NCBI GenBank assembly: GCA_046330075.1
Contig: JAXLTL010000002.1
Coordinates: 310,001 to 374,000, forward strand
DNA length: 64,000 nucleotides
Origin: JAJTFW01 sp046330075
GTDB taxonomy: Bacteria > Bacteroidota > Bacteroidia > AKYH767-A > OLB10
Reading direction: 5' to 3'
In this document: positions 51,508 through 61,896 of the stretch, piece by piece
How positions within the stretch are numbered: position 1 is the stretch's first letter
How the letters are laid out: every line of letters begins with the position of its first letter
Translations under genes and position numbers: made by a program
The notes under the pieces: model-generated
Told to the model about the DNA's origin: nothing
Database searches by the model: none
Seen by the model: the letters and a program-made list of their open reading frames with translations, nothing else

Positions 51508-54500
51508 TTATCTCCTCAGGACGACAAAACCATTGATCGGTTTTTGGTCAATATTTAAATCTAGGATATAGTAGTAGGTGCCGTTGGGCAATTCTTCTCC
51601 AAACATTACACCGTTAACGTTTGAACGACCGTCCCACTCATTGGCATATTCTTTCTTTTTATAAACGAGGTTACCCCACCGGTTGTAGATGAACAACACA
51701 TTGCCCGGATATCCGTCAATACCTTCAATTTCGAAAACATCGTTCGTGCCATCACCATTGGGTGAAAATCCGTTGGGGATGTCCAGGGTGTCGCACATAA
51801 TGGTAACCGTTACTGAGGCAGTAGCTGTACAGCCAAACTGATCTTTCACAGTGACAGTGTATACTGTTGTTTGGGCAGGTGATGCAACCGGGTTGGAAAT
51901 GTTCGGATCGCTGAGTCCGGCAGCAGGTGACCAGGAATATTCCAGACCTCCGCCCGCTGTCAGCTGAGCGCGTTCACCCACGCAAATAATGACATTGTTG
52001 TTGACGCTTACATTGCTGAGTGACCGTACGGTGACTTCAACAGGATTGGATGTGTAAGTACCGCAAACGGTTGTAGCTGTCATTGTATAGACACCGGCAA
52101 CAGGTGTGCTGAATCCTGGTTGAGTAGCTCCTTGTAATGGACTTCCGTTGTAGAACCATTGATAGGTTGCATTCGGGATAGAGTCGGAGCTGATGGTGAC
52201 TGATTCTCCCATGCAGATCGCCGGGTCGCCATTGGCATGAATAGTCAGGTTTGAATTATCTTCTACTACGAAGGTTTGCGTTAATTCGCAGCCGTTAGCA
52301 TCTGCTACCGTTACTGTATAGGTTCCCGGATTCAGTCCTGATAACTGGCTTTCTGTTGCTCCTGAATTCCAGAGGTAAGTATAACTGCCTGATCCGCCAG
52401 TTGCGGTTACAGACACCGTACCCATCTGACCGGTAATACAATTGGCACCAAGGGTAGTACCTGAAGCTGATAAAACTTCAGCAGGTTCTACGATTTGTGT
52501 GGTGTATTGAGAAGAGCAACCGTTGGCATCAGTTACTGTAACGATATATGTACCTGCAGCCTGATTACTGATCGTTGCGGTATTTGCACCGGTATTCCAG
52601 AGATAATTGTAGGGAGGTGTACCTCCAACTGCACTGATATTTACTCCACCGTTGGTCAACCCTTTGCAGGATACGGGTGTAGTTGTGCCGCTTACACGTG
52701 GTGCAAGCGCCGGTTGTGTAATATGGCCTGACAACTGTGCTGTACAGCCGTTCTGATCGGTAACAGTTACTGTGTAAAAACCTGCAGTCAGATTCTGCGG
52801 ATCCTGAACAGTTCCGCCGTCATTCCAAAGGTAGGAGTAGGATCCTGTTCCGCCGGAAGTTGTAAGATCAATCCACCCGGTAGCCTGACCGTTACAGCTT
52901 ACGTGTCCAATACTCATGGACACCTGAATGGAAGAGTCAGGTTCACTAATGGTTATCGATTTCGAAGTGGTGCAGCCATTTCCGTCGGTTATGGTTACAG
53001 TATAGTTTCCGGCCATCATTCCTGTCGGATGCTGACTGGTGCCACCGTTATTCCATAAATAGGTGTAAGGTGCTGTTCCGCCGGCAGGCGTAAGCGTTAC
53101 GCTTCCGCTGTTGTCGCCATGGCAGAGTACCGGTTGAATATTCTCTGCTGCACTCAATGCTGCAGCCGGCTCTGATATTGTATGGTTAAGTACATACTGA
53201 CAGTTATGGGCATCAGTTACCGTTACTGTATAGGTTCCGGCCGTTAGGTTTGAAATATTTTGAGAAGTCTGGCTGTTGTTCCAATTGTAAGTATAGGGCG
53301 CAGTACCACCTGATACATTCAAGCTGATACTTCCTGTAGCATTTCCGAAGCAAGCTACTGCAACTGATGACCCGGATGCTGTTAATGCGGCGGATGGTTC
53401 GTTCACAGTGTATGACTGTGTGAGTGTGCATCCATTTACATCGGTAATCATTACGGTATAGATTCCCGCAGAAATACCTGTGATGTCCTGTGTCAGTGCT
53501 CCGTTACTCCAGTTAAAGGTATAGGGAGTGCTGCCGCCATTGATACTTAAAGTAATTGATGCATCCTGACCTCCGTTGCAATTCACGGAACTGATAGTTT
53601 CTGCAGCGCTCAAAGCGGCCTGTGGCTGGTTGACAGTAAATGTTTGAGTTGAAACGCAGTTATTGACGTCAGTAACGGTCACCGTATAGGAGCCGGCACT
53701 GAGGTTGATAAGATCCTCATTTGTACTGCCGTTGCTCCATTGATAAGAGTATCCCGGAGTTCCTCCTGCTACCGACAGGTCAATACTGCCTGTTGCATCA
53801 CCGAAGCAACCAGCATCTTTGGGTGAAGAGGAAAGTGCAAGTGCATTCTGAGGTTGTGTCAGGTCTACAGACCCGGTCAGTGTGCAACCGTTTGCATCTG
53901 TAATTGTATATGCATAGGTTCCAGAGTTAAGTCCTGGGTTGTTTGATTGTGAGCTGCCATTGCTCCAGCTATAATTATACGGAGCTGTACCACCTGAAAC
54001 CTGCACTGCAGCGGCGCCGCTTGCATTTCCGTTACAGTCAATGTTTGTTAGAGACTGTGTGGATGTTAATGGCGCAGATGGCTGTGTCACATCAATACTT
54101 TGCTGAAGGGCGCAGCCATTTGCATCGATCACAGTCAGATAATAGGTGCCTGATGTGATTTGTGTAAGATCAGAGGTGCCGTTCTGGCTGTTCCATGAGT
54201 AATTATAAGGAGACGTACCACCTGTTACTGAAGCAGCGATACTGCCGGTGGCATCTCCAAAACAGTTTACATTGACTACACTCGTAGATGCAGCGAGAGA
54301 AGCAGCAGGTTCTGCGATAGTAATGGTGTTCGATAAAGTACATCCGTTGGCGTCAGTAACGGTTACTGTATAATCGCCGGCGGGAATGTTCAGCAGGTCT
54401 TCACCGGTTGATCCGTTTGACCATGAATAAGTGTATGGATAAGTTCCTCCGGTAACATTGAAATCAATTTGTCCGGTAGCATCTCCATGACATAGTATAT

Positions 54501-57500
54501 TGGTAGCGGATTGTGTATTGTTCAGTGCAGCTGCCGGTTGTCCGATACTTACGCTGGTGGATGTGGTACATCCGTTTGCATCTGTTATCTGAACGGAATA
54601 AGAGCCGGAAGGAATATTGCTTAAATTTTGTGTCGTTGACCCGTTACTCCAGTTGTATTGGAAAGGACCAGTGCCTCCATTTACTGTAAGTACAGCGTTG
54701 CCGGTAGCATCGCCATTACACAGTGCAGCAGAGCCCTGGATTCCTGCAGATAAACTGGCTGCGGTATAAATCAGATTATATCCGGCGGTGGATGAACATC
54801 CATTGTCATCTGTAACAGTGACATTGTAGGTGCCTGTGGTAAGTCCGTTTATAGAAGCTGTAGTAGCACCGTTGTCCCAGAAGTACGTGTAGTTTCCGGT
54901 TCCGCCGGTTACTGAAAGTGATACGGATCCGTCATCAATATCATGGCAATCCAGCTGGTTCACGGTACTGTTTATAGCCAAAGCAGCTGCGGGTTGTGTA
55001 ATATCAGCATTGATGCTGAACGTACATCCATTCGCATCTGTAATGGTAACAACATAATTACCGGACACAATATTTTGTAAGTCCTCCGAAGAAGCACCAT
55101 TGCTCCATGAATATGTGTAAGGAGTGGTACCTCCTGCAGGAATAAGGTCGAGTGCGCCCGTTGAATTGCCGAAGCAAAGTACTGCGGTAGCATTGGTCGT
55201 TGCGGAGAGCTCTGCTGAGGGTTGTGTTACGAAGAGTGCATTGGTGAGCGAACATCCATTATTGTCGGTGACAGTAACAGTATAGTCACCAGCTGTAAGA
55301 CCTGATAAATCTTCGCTGGTACTACCGTTACTCCAGGTATAGGTATAAGGCGGAGTTCCGGCGGTAGCGGTAATATTTATTCCGCCGTTATTTCCACCGA
55401 AGCAAAGTATGTTTGTTACCGAACTGGAGACATTCAATGCACCTGCCGGCTGTGTTACGGCCTGGCTCATTTGTGCTGTACATCCATTGGCGTCTGTAAC
55501 AGTTACCGAATAAGTGTTGGCAGAAAGATTGGTGATGTCCTGTTGAGCAGAACCATTACTCCATTGGTAAGCATAGGGAGCGGTTCCTCCAGATACAGTC
55601 AAGTCGATGCTGCCGATTGAATTTCCTGTGCAATTGATGTCAGTTGAGGTTGCACTCAGCTGAAGAGCAGAGGCAGGTTGTGTTATGGATGCATTGCTGA
55701 TCCTGGTACATCCGTTGGCATCGGTAATTGTTACTGTGAAAGTCCCTGGTGACAGGTTTGATACGCCCTGCGTTGTGGCGCCGTTACTCCATGAGTAGGA
55801 GTAAGGTGTTGTACCGCCTGCCGGTGTAACAACAATACTGCCACTGGCCGCACCAAAGCATCCGACATTGGTTGAGCTTATGGTTGAAGAAAGTGCAGCT
55901 GCAGGTTGAGTAATTACTCCGCTCCTGATCAATGTGCATCCGTTAGCATCCGATACTGTAACCGTATATGTTCCTGAAGGTAAATTGCTTTGAGAAGCTG
56001 TTGATCCGCCATTGCTCCACAGATAAGTATAAGGTGCTGTTCCTCCAGAGGGAGAAATCGATATGCTGCCTGAATTTTGTCCAAAGCAAAGTGCCGCTGA
56101 CGACGAAGTATTACCACTGAGTGCTGCAGCAGGTTGAGTAAGTGTGAAGCTGGATGAAGCAGAACAACCGTTTGCATCTGTTGCAGTAACTGTATATGTT
56201 CCAATTGCCAATGAGCTTATACCGGGAGCAGAGTTTCCATTGTTCCACTGATAAGTATAAGGTGATGTTCCGCCTGCAGCTGCGGCAATGATGGATCCTG
56301 AAGGTACATCATAGCACAGTACATTTGAGGTGGTGCCGCTGACAGAAAGCGGAGCCACAGGTTGTGTGATGGTTACCTGAGTAGTAGCCGAACATCCGTT
56401 TGCATCTGTAGCCGTTACGGTGTATGTTCCAGCTGCGAGGCCGGTATTTCCGGAAGCTGATGTTCCGTTTGACCAGGCGTACGAATACGGCGATGTGCCT
56501 CCGCTGGCAATTGCTGTTGCAATTCCTGTTGAGTTTCCAAAGCATCGTACGTCAGCTTTGGTTGTTGAAACAGATAAAGCTGCTGCAGGTTGTGTAATGG
56601 TGCTGGTAACAGTTGTCTGGCAGTTTCTGGAGTCGGTTATAGTCAGCGTGTAGGTGCCAGCTGCCAGTCCAGAGAGGTTCTGAGTTGATGCTCCGTTACT
56701 CCATACGAAGGAATAGGGTGTAGTACCTCCGCTTACGGTTGTGGTAAGTGATCCGGTTGAAGTTCCGAAGCAACCTACATTTGTTTTTACCGCAGAGGCT
56801 GACAATGCCGCTACAGGCTGAGTGACTGTAATACTACCGGTTGCAGATGTACAATTGCGTGCATCCGTTACCGTTACAGTATAGGTTCCTGCAGGAATAT
56901 TTGTTAAATTTTGTGAGGTGGCCCCATTGCTCCAACTGTAAGAGTAAGGAGTTGTACCGCCAGACACTGTCAAAGATACTGATCCCGTATTTCCACCAAA
57001 GCAGGCCACCGAAGCCGGTGTTCCGGAAACGCTCAACGCTGCTGCCGGCTGTGTTACGGTACCTGAAGCGGTGGTGGTACAACCGTTGGCATCGGTAACG
57101 GTAACGGTGTAAGTTCCTGCAGTGACATTTGTAAGCTGGTTGGCTGTTGATCCATTGCTCCAGTTATAAGAGTAAGGAGTGGTGCCACCGTTGGTTGAAA
57201 GACTCACAGAACCTGTAGATTGACCAAAGCAACCCACTGATGCTGCACTTGCAGTTGTTGAAAGTGCAGCAACCGGTTGACTTACCGTGGCGGATGCAGA
57301 AGCGGTACAACCTTTGTTGTCGGTAACAGTCACGGTATAGGTTCCTGCAGTGATATTCGATAAAGAAGACGAAGTACTTCCATTGCTCCAGTTGTAGGTA
57401 TATGGCGTTGTGCCTCCACTGACATTCAGAGCGACAGCTCCGTTTGATGCGCCGAAGCAACTGACGTTGGTCGAGGTTGCTGATGCGGCAAGTGCTGCTG

Positions 57501-59364
57501 CAGGTTGAGTGACCGAACTGTTTGAAGTAGCGGTACAGCCATTGGCATCTGTTGCTGTAACAGTATAGGAACCGGCAGTTATATTGCTGATGTTCGCATT
57601 GGTACTGCCTGTGTTCCATAAATAGGTGTAAGGTCCGACTCCGCCTGATGGTGAGCTGCTGATACTTCCTGTAGATTGACCAAAGCAATTGACATTTACA
57701 GGGCTGGTAGAAAGAGAAACTGCATAACTGTTCGTTAAGGTTGTTGTGTTTGTTTTGGAACAACCATTTGCATCCGTAACAGTTACCGTATAAACACCTG
57801 ATGAAACATTTGTGAGATCCTGTGAGGTGGAGCCGTTACTCCAGCTGTAGGAATACGGAGCATTTCCACCGCTTACTGATAAATCGATAGCACCGTTATT
57901 TCTGTTGGCGCATGATGGATTCGTTGGGGATGACGTTAATGTCATTCCGCTTGGCTGGCTCAATGTGACGGTCTGACTTGCCGTACAACCTGAAGCAGGA
58001 TCGGTAGCCGTTACAGTATAGGTGCCGGCGGGAAGGTTAGAAATGGAAGATGTTGTAGCTCCTGTATTCCACAGGTAATTATAACTGGAAGCATAAACAG
58101 GATTTGCGGTTGCAGTTCCTGTGGAAGCTGCATTACAGGTAATATTTGTTCCCGTTACAGAGTAATAAGGTGCCGGAACATATATGTTAAAAGAAAAAGT
58201 CTGGATACCATTATTTGGACAGGCATTGTCCCGTACAGTTACTGTAAAAGTTTTCGGTCGCAGATTAATGTCGTTTACTGTTGGTGTCCAGCAGAACGTC
58301 AATGTAGGACGTGTGCCGCCACTAATGGTGTATGTCGCACCCGGAATTCCGTTGTTGGTTGTTAATGTAACGTTTTGAGTTGCATCCGGATCAATAGAGT
58401 TAACAGTAAAACAAATCTGCTGACCGGCACATGCTGTTAGCGTAAAATTGGAATTGCCATTAATTCCGCTGACGGTTGGAAGGTTGTTAGTGCAGGCCTG
58501 AGTATATACCTGCATATCACGGATTACTGATCCTATCAGCGTATTGTTGCGATACTCCTGAACCAGGATGGCCATTACTCCAATCTGAATCTGACTTGGT
58601 GTAAAGTTAAGGTCACCGGTAGATGAGTTTATTGTAAAAGGAGTTGAAGAGGCAATTGGATTGTTAACGTTCGCAGGAGCAATAAATGATACGTTGGAGG
58701 TCGCAGTTGTTTTTGGTGTGATCAGACTATACACCAGCGAATCACCATCCGGGTCAAGAACACCATGGTTGTAGTTGAAGTTCTGACCTACACAAACGAA
58801 GGCAATAGGAATATTCGAAAAAGTAGGTGAGCTGTTACAGGGAGCAACAATATTATTGAGCTTGGCCTCTACATAGAGGTTTGAATTACTTGCACATGGG
58901 TTGGAAATAGTGGTGATGGAACAATTTCGGCAACATACGGAATAGCTGAATACCCAGTCAGCCCTTGCGGAGGGCAAGGTGACGGTACCTCTATAAACCC
59001 ATTGACGGATACCTGTTGAAGTTCCGCCGTTACAGGTGGAAGAGCTGGAAGCGCAGGGAACAGTAATTTCCTGCCCGTTGGTACCGGTTACTTTGTTTAA
59101 TGTTACATTCAGATTATGATTTCCTGCAACGCTTTTACAGTTAACCGTAATAGAAGATGGTTCGGCAACTCCGCCGCAGTCCCGGTAGAAGGTTACTTCA
59201 ATTTCATATTGAAGTCCTCCTAAACAACGATATTTGATATCGGAACCCGCAGAGTGGGTAGCGAATGTTTTTGAATTGATTGAGCTGACGAGCAGGAACA
59301 GCAGCGACAGCAACAACCATCTGAAAGCCGGTGTGTGATTAGGTCTAGGGTTTTTCATTTCCAC
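51508..59364 (-). CDS. Giant SprB-like gliding adhesin with 26 SprB repeats and type B T9SS sorting domain
   Basis: This 2618-residue surface protein has a signal peptide (~1-36). Its N-terminal domain (~37-400) opens THSAGSDIKYRCLGG and contains YEIEVTFYRDCGG and Cys-rich loops; it is common in Bacteroidota adhesins. Then come 26 tandem SprB repeats of ~75 residues each (pattern NVxCFGxxxGSxxLxVSGGTxPYxYxWSNG ... AGTYTVTVTDANGCT, about residues 406-2370). Two Ig-like modules (~2370-2500) and a CHU_C/type B sorting domain (IPNGFSPNGDGTNDVFEI ... FIYNRWGNLVY) end the protein. It resembles SprB, the mobile gliding adhesin. The PorP/SprF and PorE-like genes behind it are its likely export partners. 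Confidence 0.92.
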   Translation of the reverse strand: MEMKNPRPNHTPAFRWLLLSLLFLLVSSINSKTFATHSAGSDIKYRCLGGLQYEIEVTFYRDCGGVAEPSSITVNCKSVAGNHNLNVTLNKVTGTNGQEITVPCASSSSTCNGGTSTGIRQWVYRGTVTLPSARADWVFSYSVCCRNCSITTISNPCASNSNLYVEAKLNNIVAPCNSSPTFSNIPIAFVCVGQNFNYNHGVLDPDGDSLVYSLITPKTTATSNVSFIAPANVNNPIASSTPFTINSSTGDLNFTPSQIQIGVMAILVQEYRNNTLIGSVIRDMQVYTQACTNNLPTVSGINGNSNFTLTACAGQQICFTVNSIDPDATQNVTLTTNNGIPGATYTISGGTRPTLTFCWTPTVNDINLRPKTFTVTVRDNACPNNGIQTFSFNIYVPAPYYSVTGTNITCNAASTGTATANPVYASSYNYLWNTGATTSSISNLPAGTYTVTATDPASGCTASQTVTLSQPSGMTLTSSPTNPSCANRNNGAIDLSVSGGNAPYSYSWSNGSTSQDLTNVSSGVYTVTVTDANGCSKTNTTTLTNSYAVSLSTSPVNVNCFGQSTGSISSSPSGGVGPYTYLWNTGSTNANISNITAGSYTVTATDANGCTATSNSSVTQPAAALAASATSTNVSCFGASNGAVALNVSGGTTPYTYNWSNGSTSSSLSNITAGTYTVTVTDNKGCTASASATVSQPVAALSTTASAASVGCFGQSTGSVSLSTNGGTTPYSYNWSNGSTANQLTNVTAGTYTVTVTDANGCTTTASGTVTQPAAALSVSGTPASVACFGGNTGSVSLTVSGGTTPYSYSWSNGATSQNLTNIPAGTYTVTVTDARNCTSATGSITVTQPVAALSASAVKTNVGCFGTSTGSLTTTVSGGTTPYSFVWSNGASTQNLSGLAAGTYTLTITDSRNCQTTVTSTITQPAAALSVSTTKADVRCFGNSTGIATAIASGGTSPYSYAWSNGTSASGNTGLAAGTYTVTATDANGCSATTQVTITQPVAPLSVSGTTSNVLCYDVPSGSIIAAAAGGTSPYTYQWNNGNSAPGISSLAIGTYTVTATDANGCSASSSFTLTQPAAALSGNTSSSAALCFGQNSGSISISPSGGTAPYTYLWSNGGSTASQSNLPSGTYTVTVSDANGCTLIRSGVITQPAAALSSTISSTNVGCFGAASGSIVVTPAGGTTPYSYSWSNGATTQGVSNLSPGTFTVTITDANGCTRISNASITQPASALQLSATSTDINCTGNSIGSIDLTVSGGTAPYAYQWSNGSAQQDITNLSANTYSVTVTDANGCTAQMSQAVTQPAGALNVSSSVTNILCFGGNNGGINITATAGTPPYTYTWSNGSTSEDLSGLTAGDYTVTVTDNNGCSLTNALFVTQPSAELSATTNATAVLCFGNSTGALDLIPAGGTTPYTYSWSNGASSEDLQNIVSGNYVVTITDANGCTFSINADITQPAAALAINSTVNQLDCHDIDDGSVSLSVTGGTGNYTYFWDNGATTASINGLTTGTYNVTVTDDNGCSSTAGYNLIYTAASLSAGIQGSAALCNGDATGNAVLTVNGGTGPFQYNWSNGSTTQNLSNIPSGSYSVQITDANGCTTSTSVSIGQPAAALNNTQSATNILCHGDATGQIDFNVTGGTYPYTYSWSNGSTGEDLLNIPAGDYTVTVTDANGCTLSNTITIAEPAASLAASTSVVNVNCFGDATGSIAASVTGGTSPYNYSWNSQNGTSDLTQITSGTYYLTVIDANGCALQQSIDVTQPSAPLTSTQSLTNIDCNGNASGAAAVQVSGGTAPYNYSWSNGSSQSNNPGLNSGTYAYTITDANGCTLTGSVDLTQPQNALALSSSPKDAGCFGDATGSIDLSVAGGTPGYSYQWSNGSTNEDLINLSAGSYTVTVTDVNNCVSTQTFTVNQPQAALSAAETISSVNCNGGQDASITLSINGGSTPYTFNWSNGALTQDITGISAGIYTVMITDVNGCTLTQSYTVNEPSAALTASGSSVAVACFGNATGSISLNVSGGTAPYTYNWNNSQTSQNISNLTAGTYTVTVTDAHNCQYVLNHTISEPAAALSAAENIQPVLCHGDNSGSVTLTPAGGTAPYTYLWNNGGTSQHPTGMMAGNYTVTITDGNGCTTSKSITISEPDSSIQVSMSIGHVSCNGQATGWIDLTTSGGTGSYSYLWNDGGTVQDPQNLTAGFYTVTVTDQNGCTAQLSGHITQPALAPRVSGTTTPVSCKGLTNGGVNISAVGGTPPYNYLWNTGANTATISNQAAGTYIVTVTDANGCSSQYTTQIVEPAEVLSASGTTLGANCITGQMGTVSVTATGGSGSYTYLWNSGATESQLSGLNPGTYTVTVADANGCELTQTFVVEDNSNLTIHANGDPAICMGESVTISSDSIPNATYQWFYNGSPLQGATQPGFSTPVAGVYTMTATTVCGTYTSNPVEVTVRSLSNVSVNNNVIICVGERAQLTAGGGLEYSWSPAAGLSDPNISNPVASPAQTTVYTVTVKDQFGCTATASVTVTIMCDTLDIPNGFSPNGDGTNDVFEIEGIDGYPGNVLFIYNRWGNLVYKKKEYANEWDGRSNVNGVMFGEELPNGTYYYILDLNIDQKPINGFVVLRR
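52256..58150 (-). repeat. ~225-bp tandem repeat array inside the adhesin gene
   Basis: This is about 5.9 kb of imperfect direct repeats (26 units of roughly 225 bases), each coding one SprB module. Related units are diverged at DNA level but keep strong blocks, for example the codons for WSNG and TVTVTDANGC. No unit is interrupted by a stop. Confidence 0.8.
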
Positions 59365-59512
59365 GAATAGATTAAGGCCATTTTAGCTTAATCCTTTATT
59401 CGCAGAAACCTGTTTTTCGTTACAGATTTCAATAAATAATCAGAAAAGTTGAAAACAGTTGAAACTTCTTTTAAAAGTTGACGTAATAATCTGGTTGCCT
59501 CAGTGCAAGTAT

Positions 59513-60346
59513 TCAGATGATGTTAAACCGGAATCTGAACCAGCTGGCGAACAAGAGTGCTATTTTTTCCTTGTTTGGGACGCGGATTCTCGTTTGCCGG
59601 ATCTTATGGGCGGGCAGATTTTTAATTTTTCGCAGCAGGGACTGGTAATAAATGAAAGCGACATAAACACCAAACCTGGCTTTCACTGGTAAAGTTTTGA
59701 TACCCGTGAGGGCTTCATTAAAATCCGCTTCAATTTCCTGTTCAATTTCTTTTTTTACCTGGTCATTGAAGATCGTGAAATCGACTCCTGGAAAATAAAT
59801 TCGGCCGCGTTCCTGAAAATCGCTTTGCATATCTCTCAGGAAATTAACTTTCTGAAATGCGGCTCCGAGTTTTCTGGCAGGATGTTTCAGCCGATCATAT
59901 TCACTTTCATCACCATCGCAAAAAACCTTCAAACACATTAGGCCAACAACTTCTGCAGAACCATAGATATATTCATTGTAGCTGTTGGCATTGTATTGAT
60001 GGTTATACAGGTCCATCTCCATTGAATGCAGGAATGCCTCAATCAGATCATTGCTGATCTTATACCGGTGAACGACCAGCTGGAAGCTTTGCAAGACCGG
60101 ATTCGTAGAAATTTTTTCATCTATTGCCTGCCAGGTTTGCTCTTTGAATCGTCGTAGCAGAGATTCTTTATCCTGATCATGAAATGTATCCACAATTTCG
60201 TCGGCAAGTCTTACATATCCATAAATGGAATAAATCGGATCATGTAGATCGCGATGCAGGGTTTTGATGCCAAGTGTAAAGGAGGTGCTATAGCTCCAGG
60301 TTATCCGGCGGCTGATCTGGAGGCAAACCTTGTTATAGAGTTCCAT
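59513..60346 (-). CDS. crtB: Phytoene synthase
   Basis: CrtB (277 residues) condenses two geranylgeranyl diphosphates to phytoene, the first committed carotenoid step. Both Asp-rich metal motifs are present: DEIVDTFHD (~residue 48) and DMQSDFQERGRIYFP (~residue 160). The N-terminus SRRITWSYSTSFTLGI is standard. The start overlaps the end of crtI by 14 bases, so the two are translationally coupled. A squalene synthase-type function is possible by sequence class, but the crtI partner makes phytoene synthase most likely. Confidence 0.92.
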   Translation of the reverse strand: MELYNKVCLQISRRITWSYSTSFTLGIKTLHRDLHDPIYSIYGYVRLADEIVDTFHDQDKESLLRRFKEQTWQAIDEKISTNPVLQSFQLVVHRYKISNDLIEAFLHSMEMDLYNHQYNANSYNEYIYGSAEVVGLMCLKVFCDGDESEYDRLKHPARKLGAAFQKVNFLRDMQSDFQERGRIYFPGVDFTIFNDQVKKEIEQEIEADFNEALTGIKTLPVKARFGVYVAFIYYQSLLRKIKNLPAHKIRQTRIRVPNKEKIALLFASWFRFRFNII

Positions 60347-61820
60347 CTTCTTTTAAAATTCTTTCTGTTGCGAGTTTTGAGCTGATAATTACTATTGGTA
60401 ATCCGGTTCCGGGCACAGTACTGGCACCTACGTAGTAGAGGTTGTTGAATTCCTCATCCTTATTGGATGGTCTGAATCCTCCCACCTGATTTAGTCCGTG
60501 AGCCAGCCCCAATCCGCTGCCTTTATAGAGGTTGAATTTTTGTTCCCAGTCCTTTGGTGTGAGAATTGTTTTTGTAATTGTATGAGCATTCAAATCGACT
60601 CCAATTCGTTGACTCATATCCGAAATGATATTATTGGCCAGTGTATCGGCGTCGGACCAATCGGGTTTATAGCGCAAATCCGGTACAGGGCAGAGGATAA
60701 AGAGGCTATCGCAACCTTCCGGGGCGCTGTTTGGATTGGATCTCGACCTTACATTAACGTAGTAATAAGGTTTTTGAGGACTCACGGAAGTTTTGAATAT
60801 ATGGTCTGCATACTCTTTGAAATTATTGCCCAGGAAATAGTTGTGATGATAGAGTGCATCGAGTTTTTTATTGACTCCGAGATAGATTGTGAAGGGGGCT
60901 AAAGTCCATTCCAATTTGTCAAGTTTTGTTTCACTGAATTTTTTTCTCCCTAAAACTTCACCACGGAAAGCTGCTGCATCACCATTACAAACGATGTAAT
61001 CTGCACTGAAACTCCGGCCATCCGTTGAACGAACAGCAGAAATTTTGTTGTCCTTCATTTCAACTGCTGATATTTCTGTGTTGTAGTTGAAGGTTGCGCC
61101 TCTTTCCTTCAGCAGTCTGACAATTTCTTCTGTTATCTTGTACATTCCGCCTTTGACGTTCCAGTATCCATCGTGTTTCAGCTCTGTATAATTGAGTAGG
61201 CTGTAAACGGCAGGAGTCTGGAAGGGGGTAGAGCCAAGGAAAAAGGACACGAGAGAGAAGATGACTTTTACTTCCTGGGAATCGAAGTTTTTCTCCAGTT
61301 CACTCCACATCGACCGAAACATTTTGGGGCCATGCTTAACCGGGACACGCGTCAATTGCATCAGGTAATCAAGACGAGAATTAAAATTTCTTTTAATGAC
61401 TATATCTTCCGTATCATGAAATAATTTCCCTGCAGCTGCGAGGTATTTTTCAGTCTTTGATTTTAGATCGGGTTCTACGTTTTCAAATTCGCGAGCCAGT
61501 TTCTCGAGGTTTTTATAGATGAGAAATGGTGTTTTGCGGTTTTCGAAGTACACAGAATAAAGCGGGTTCAGCTCTTCAAGTTCAAGCGGGTTGGGTACAC
61601 CACAATCTTCAAATAGCTCTTTAAACTCATAGCTCATGCTAAAAAAAGAAGGCCCCATGTCGAACGAAAAGCCATCTTTCTCGATCAGGTTAAGGCGACC
61701 ACCCGGGAGATGGTACTTTTCGACAAATTCAACCTTGTAACCCCTTGAAGACAGTCGTAGTCCGGTAGCGAGGCCGCCGAGTCCGGTTCCGATAATCAAT
61801 ACTTTTTTTGCAGCAGACAT
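60333..61820 (-). CDS. crtI: Phytoene desaturase
   Basis: CrtI (495 residues) is the FAD-dependent desaturase converting phytoene towards lycopene or neurosporene. The N-terminal Rossmann motif is VLIIGTGLGGLATGLRLSSRG with VEFVEK after it. The C-terminal FAD signature is seen as LYYVGASTVPGTGLPIVI. Its length is normal. The crtI-crtB pair with a 14-bp overlap forms a minimal carotenoid operon; no cyclase or ketolase gene is nearby. The product number of desaturations cannot be read from sequence. Confidence 0.94.
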   Translation of the reverse strand: MSAAKKVLIIGTGLGGLATGLRLSSRGYKVEFVEKYHLPGGRLNLIEKDGFSFDMGPSFFSMSYEFKELFEDCGVPNPLELEELNPLYSVYFENRKTPFLIYKNLEKLAREFENVEPDLKSKTEKYLAAAGKLFHDTEDIVIKRNFNSRLDYLMQLTRVPVKHGPKMFRSMWSELEKNFDSQEVKVIFSLVSFFLGSTPFQTPAVYSLLNYTELKHDGYWNVKGGMYKITEEIVRLLKERGATFNYNTEISAVEMKDNKISAVRSTDGRSFSADYIVCNGDAAAFRGEVLGRKKFSETKLDKLEWTLAPFTIYLGVNKKLDALYHHNYFLGNNFKEYADHIFKTSVSPQKPYYYVNVRSRSNPNSAPEGCDSLFILCPVPDLRYKPDWSDADTLANNIISDMSQRIGVDLNAHTITKTILTPKDWEQKFNLYKGSGLGLAHGLNQVGGFRPSNKDEEFNNLYYVGASTVPGTGLPIVIISSKLATERILKEDGTL

Positions 61821-61880
61821 AGAAGTACAACAACTGCAGGAGCTTTTGGTTTTGAAGGAAATGGAATTGTTGAAATTTTA

Positions 61881-61888
61881 TACATTTG
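61881..61888 (+). promoter_or_regulatory. -7 promoter box of the RAYT-like gene
   Basis: TACATTTG matches TAnnTTTG and lies eight bases before the ATG at 61897, supporting that start. It sits between divergent crtI and the RAYT-like gene. Confidence 0.45.
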
Positions 61889-61896
61889 TGTAAAAT

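Noticed and set aside
57164..57763. 199-codon out-of-frame reading in the adhesin repeats
   Set aside because: The repeat periodicity keeps alternative frames open. The translation (Arg/Tyr/Cys-rich) resembles no protein.
52256..58150. Possible CRISPR array
   Set aside because: Units are ~225 bases, diverged, in frame and code for SprB modules. There are no short identical repeats with unique spacers, and no cas genes in the window.
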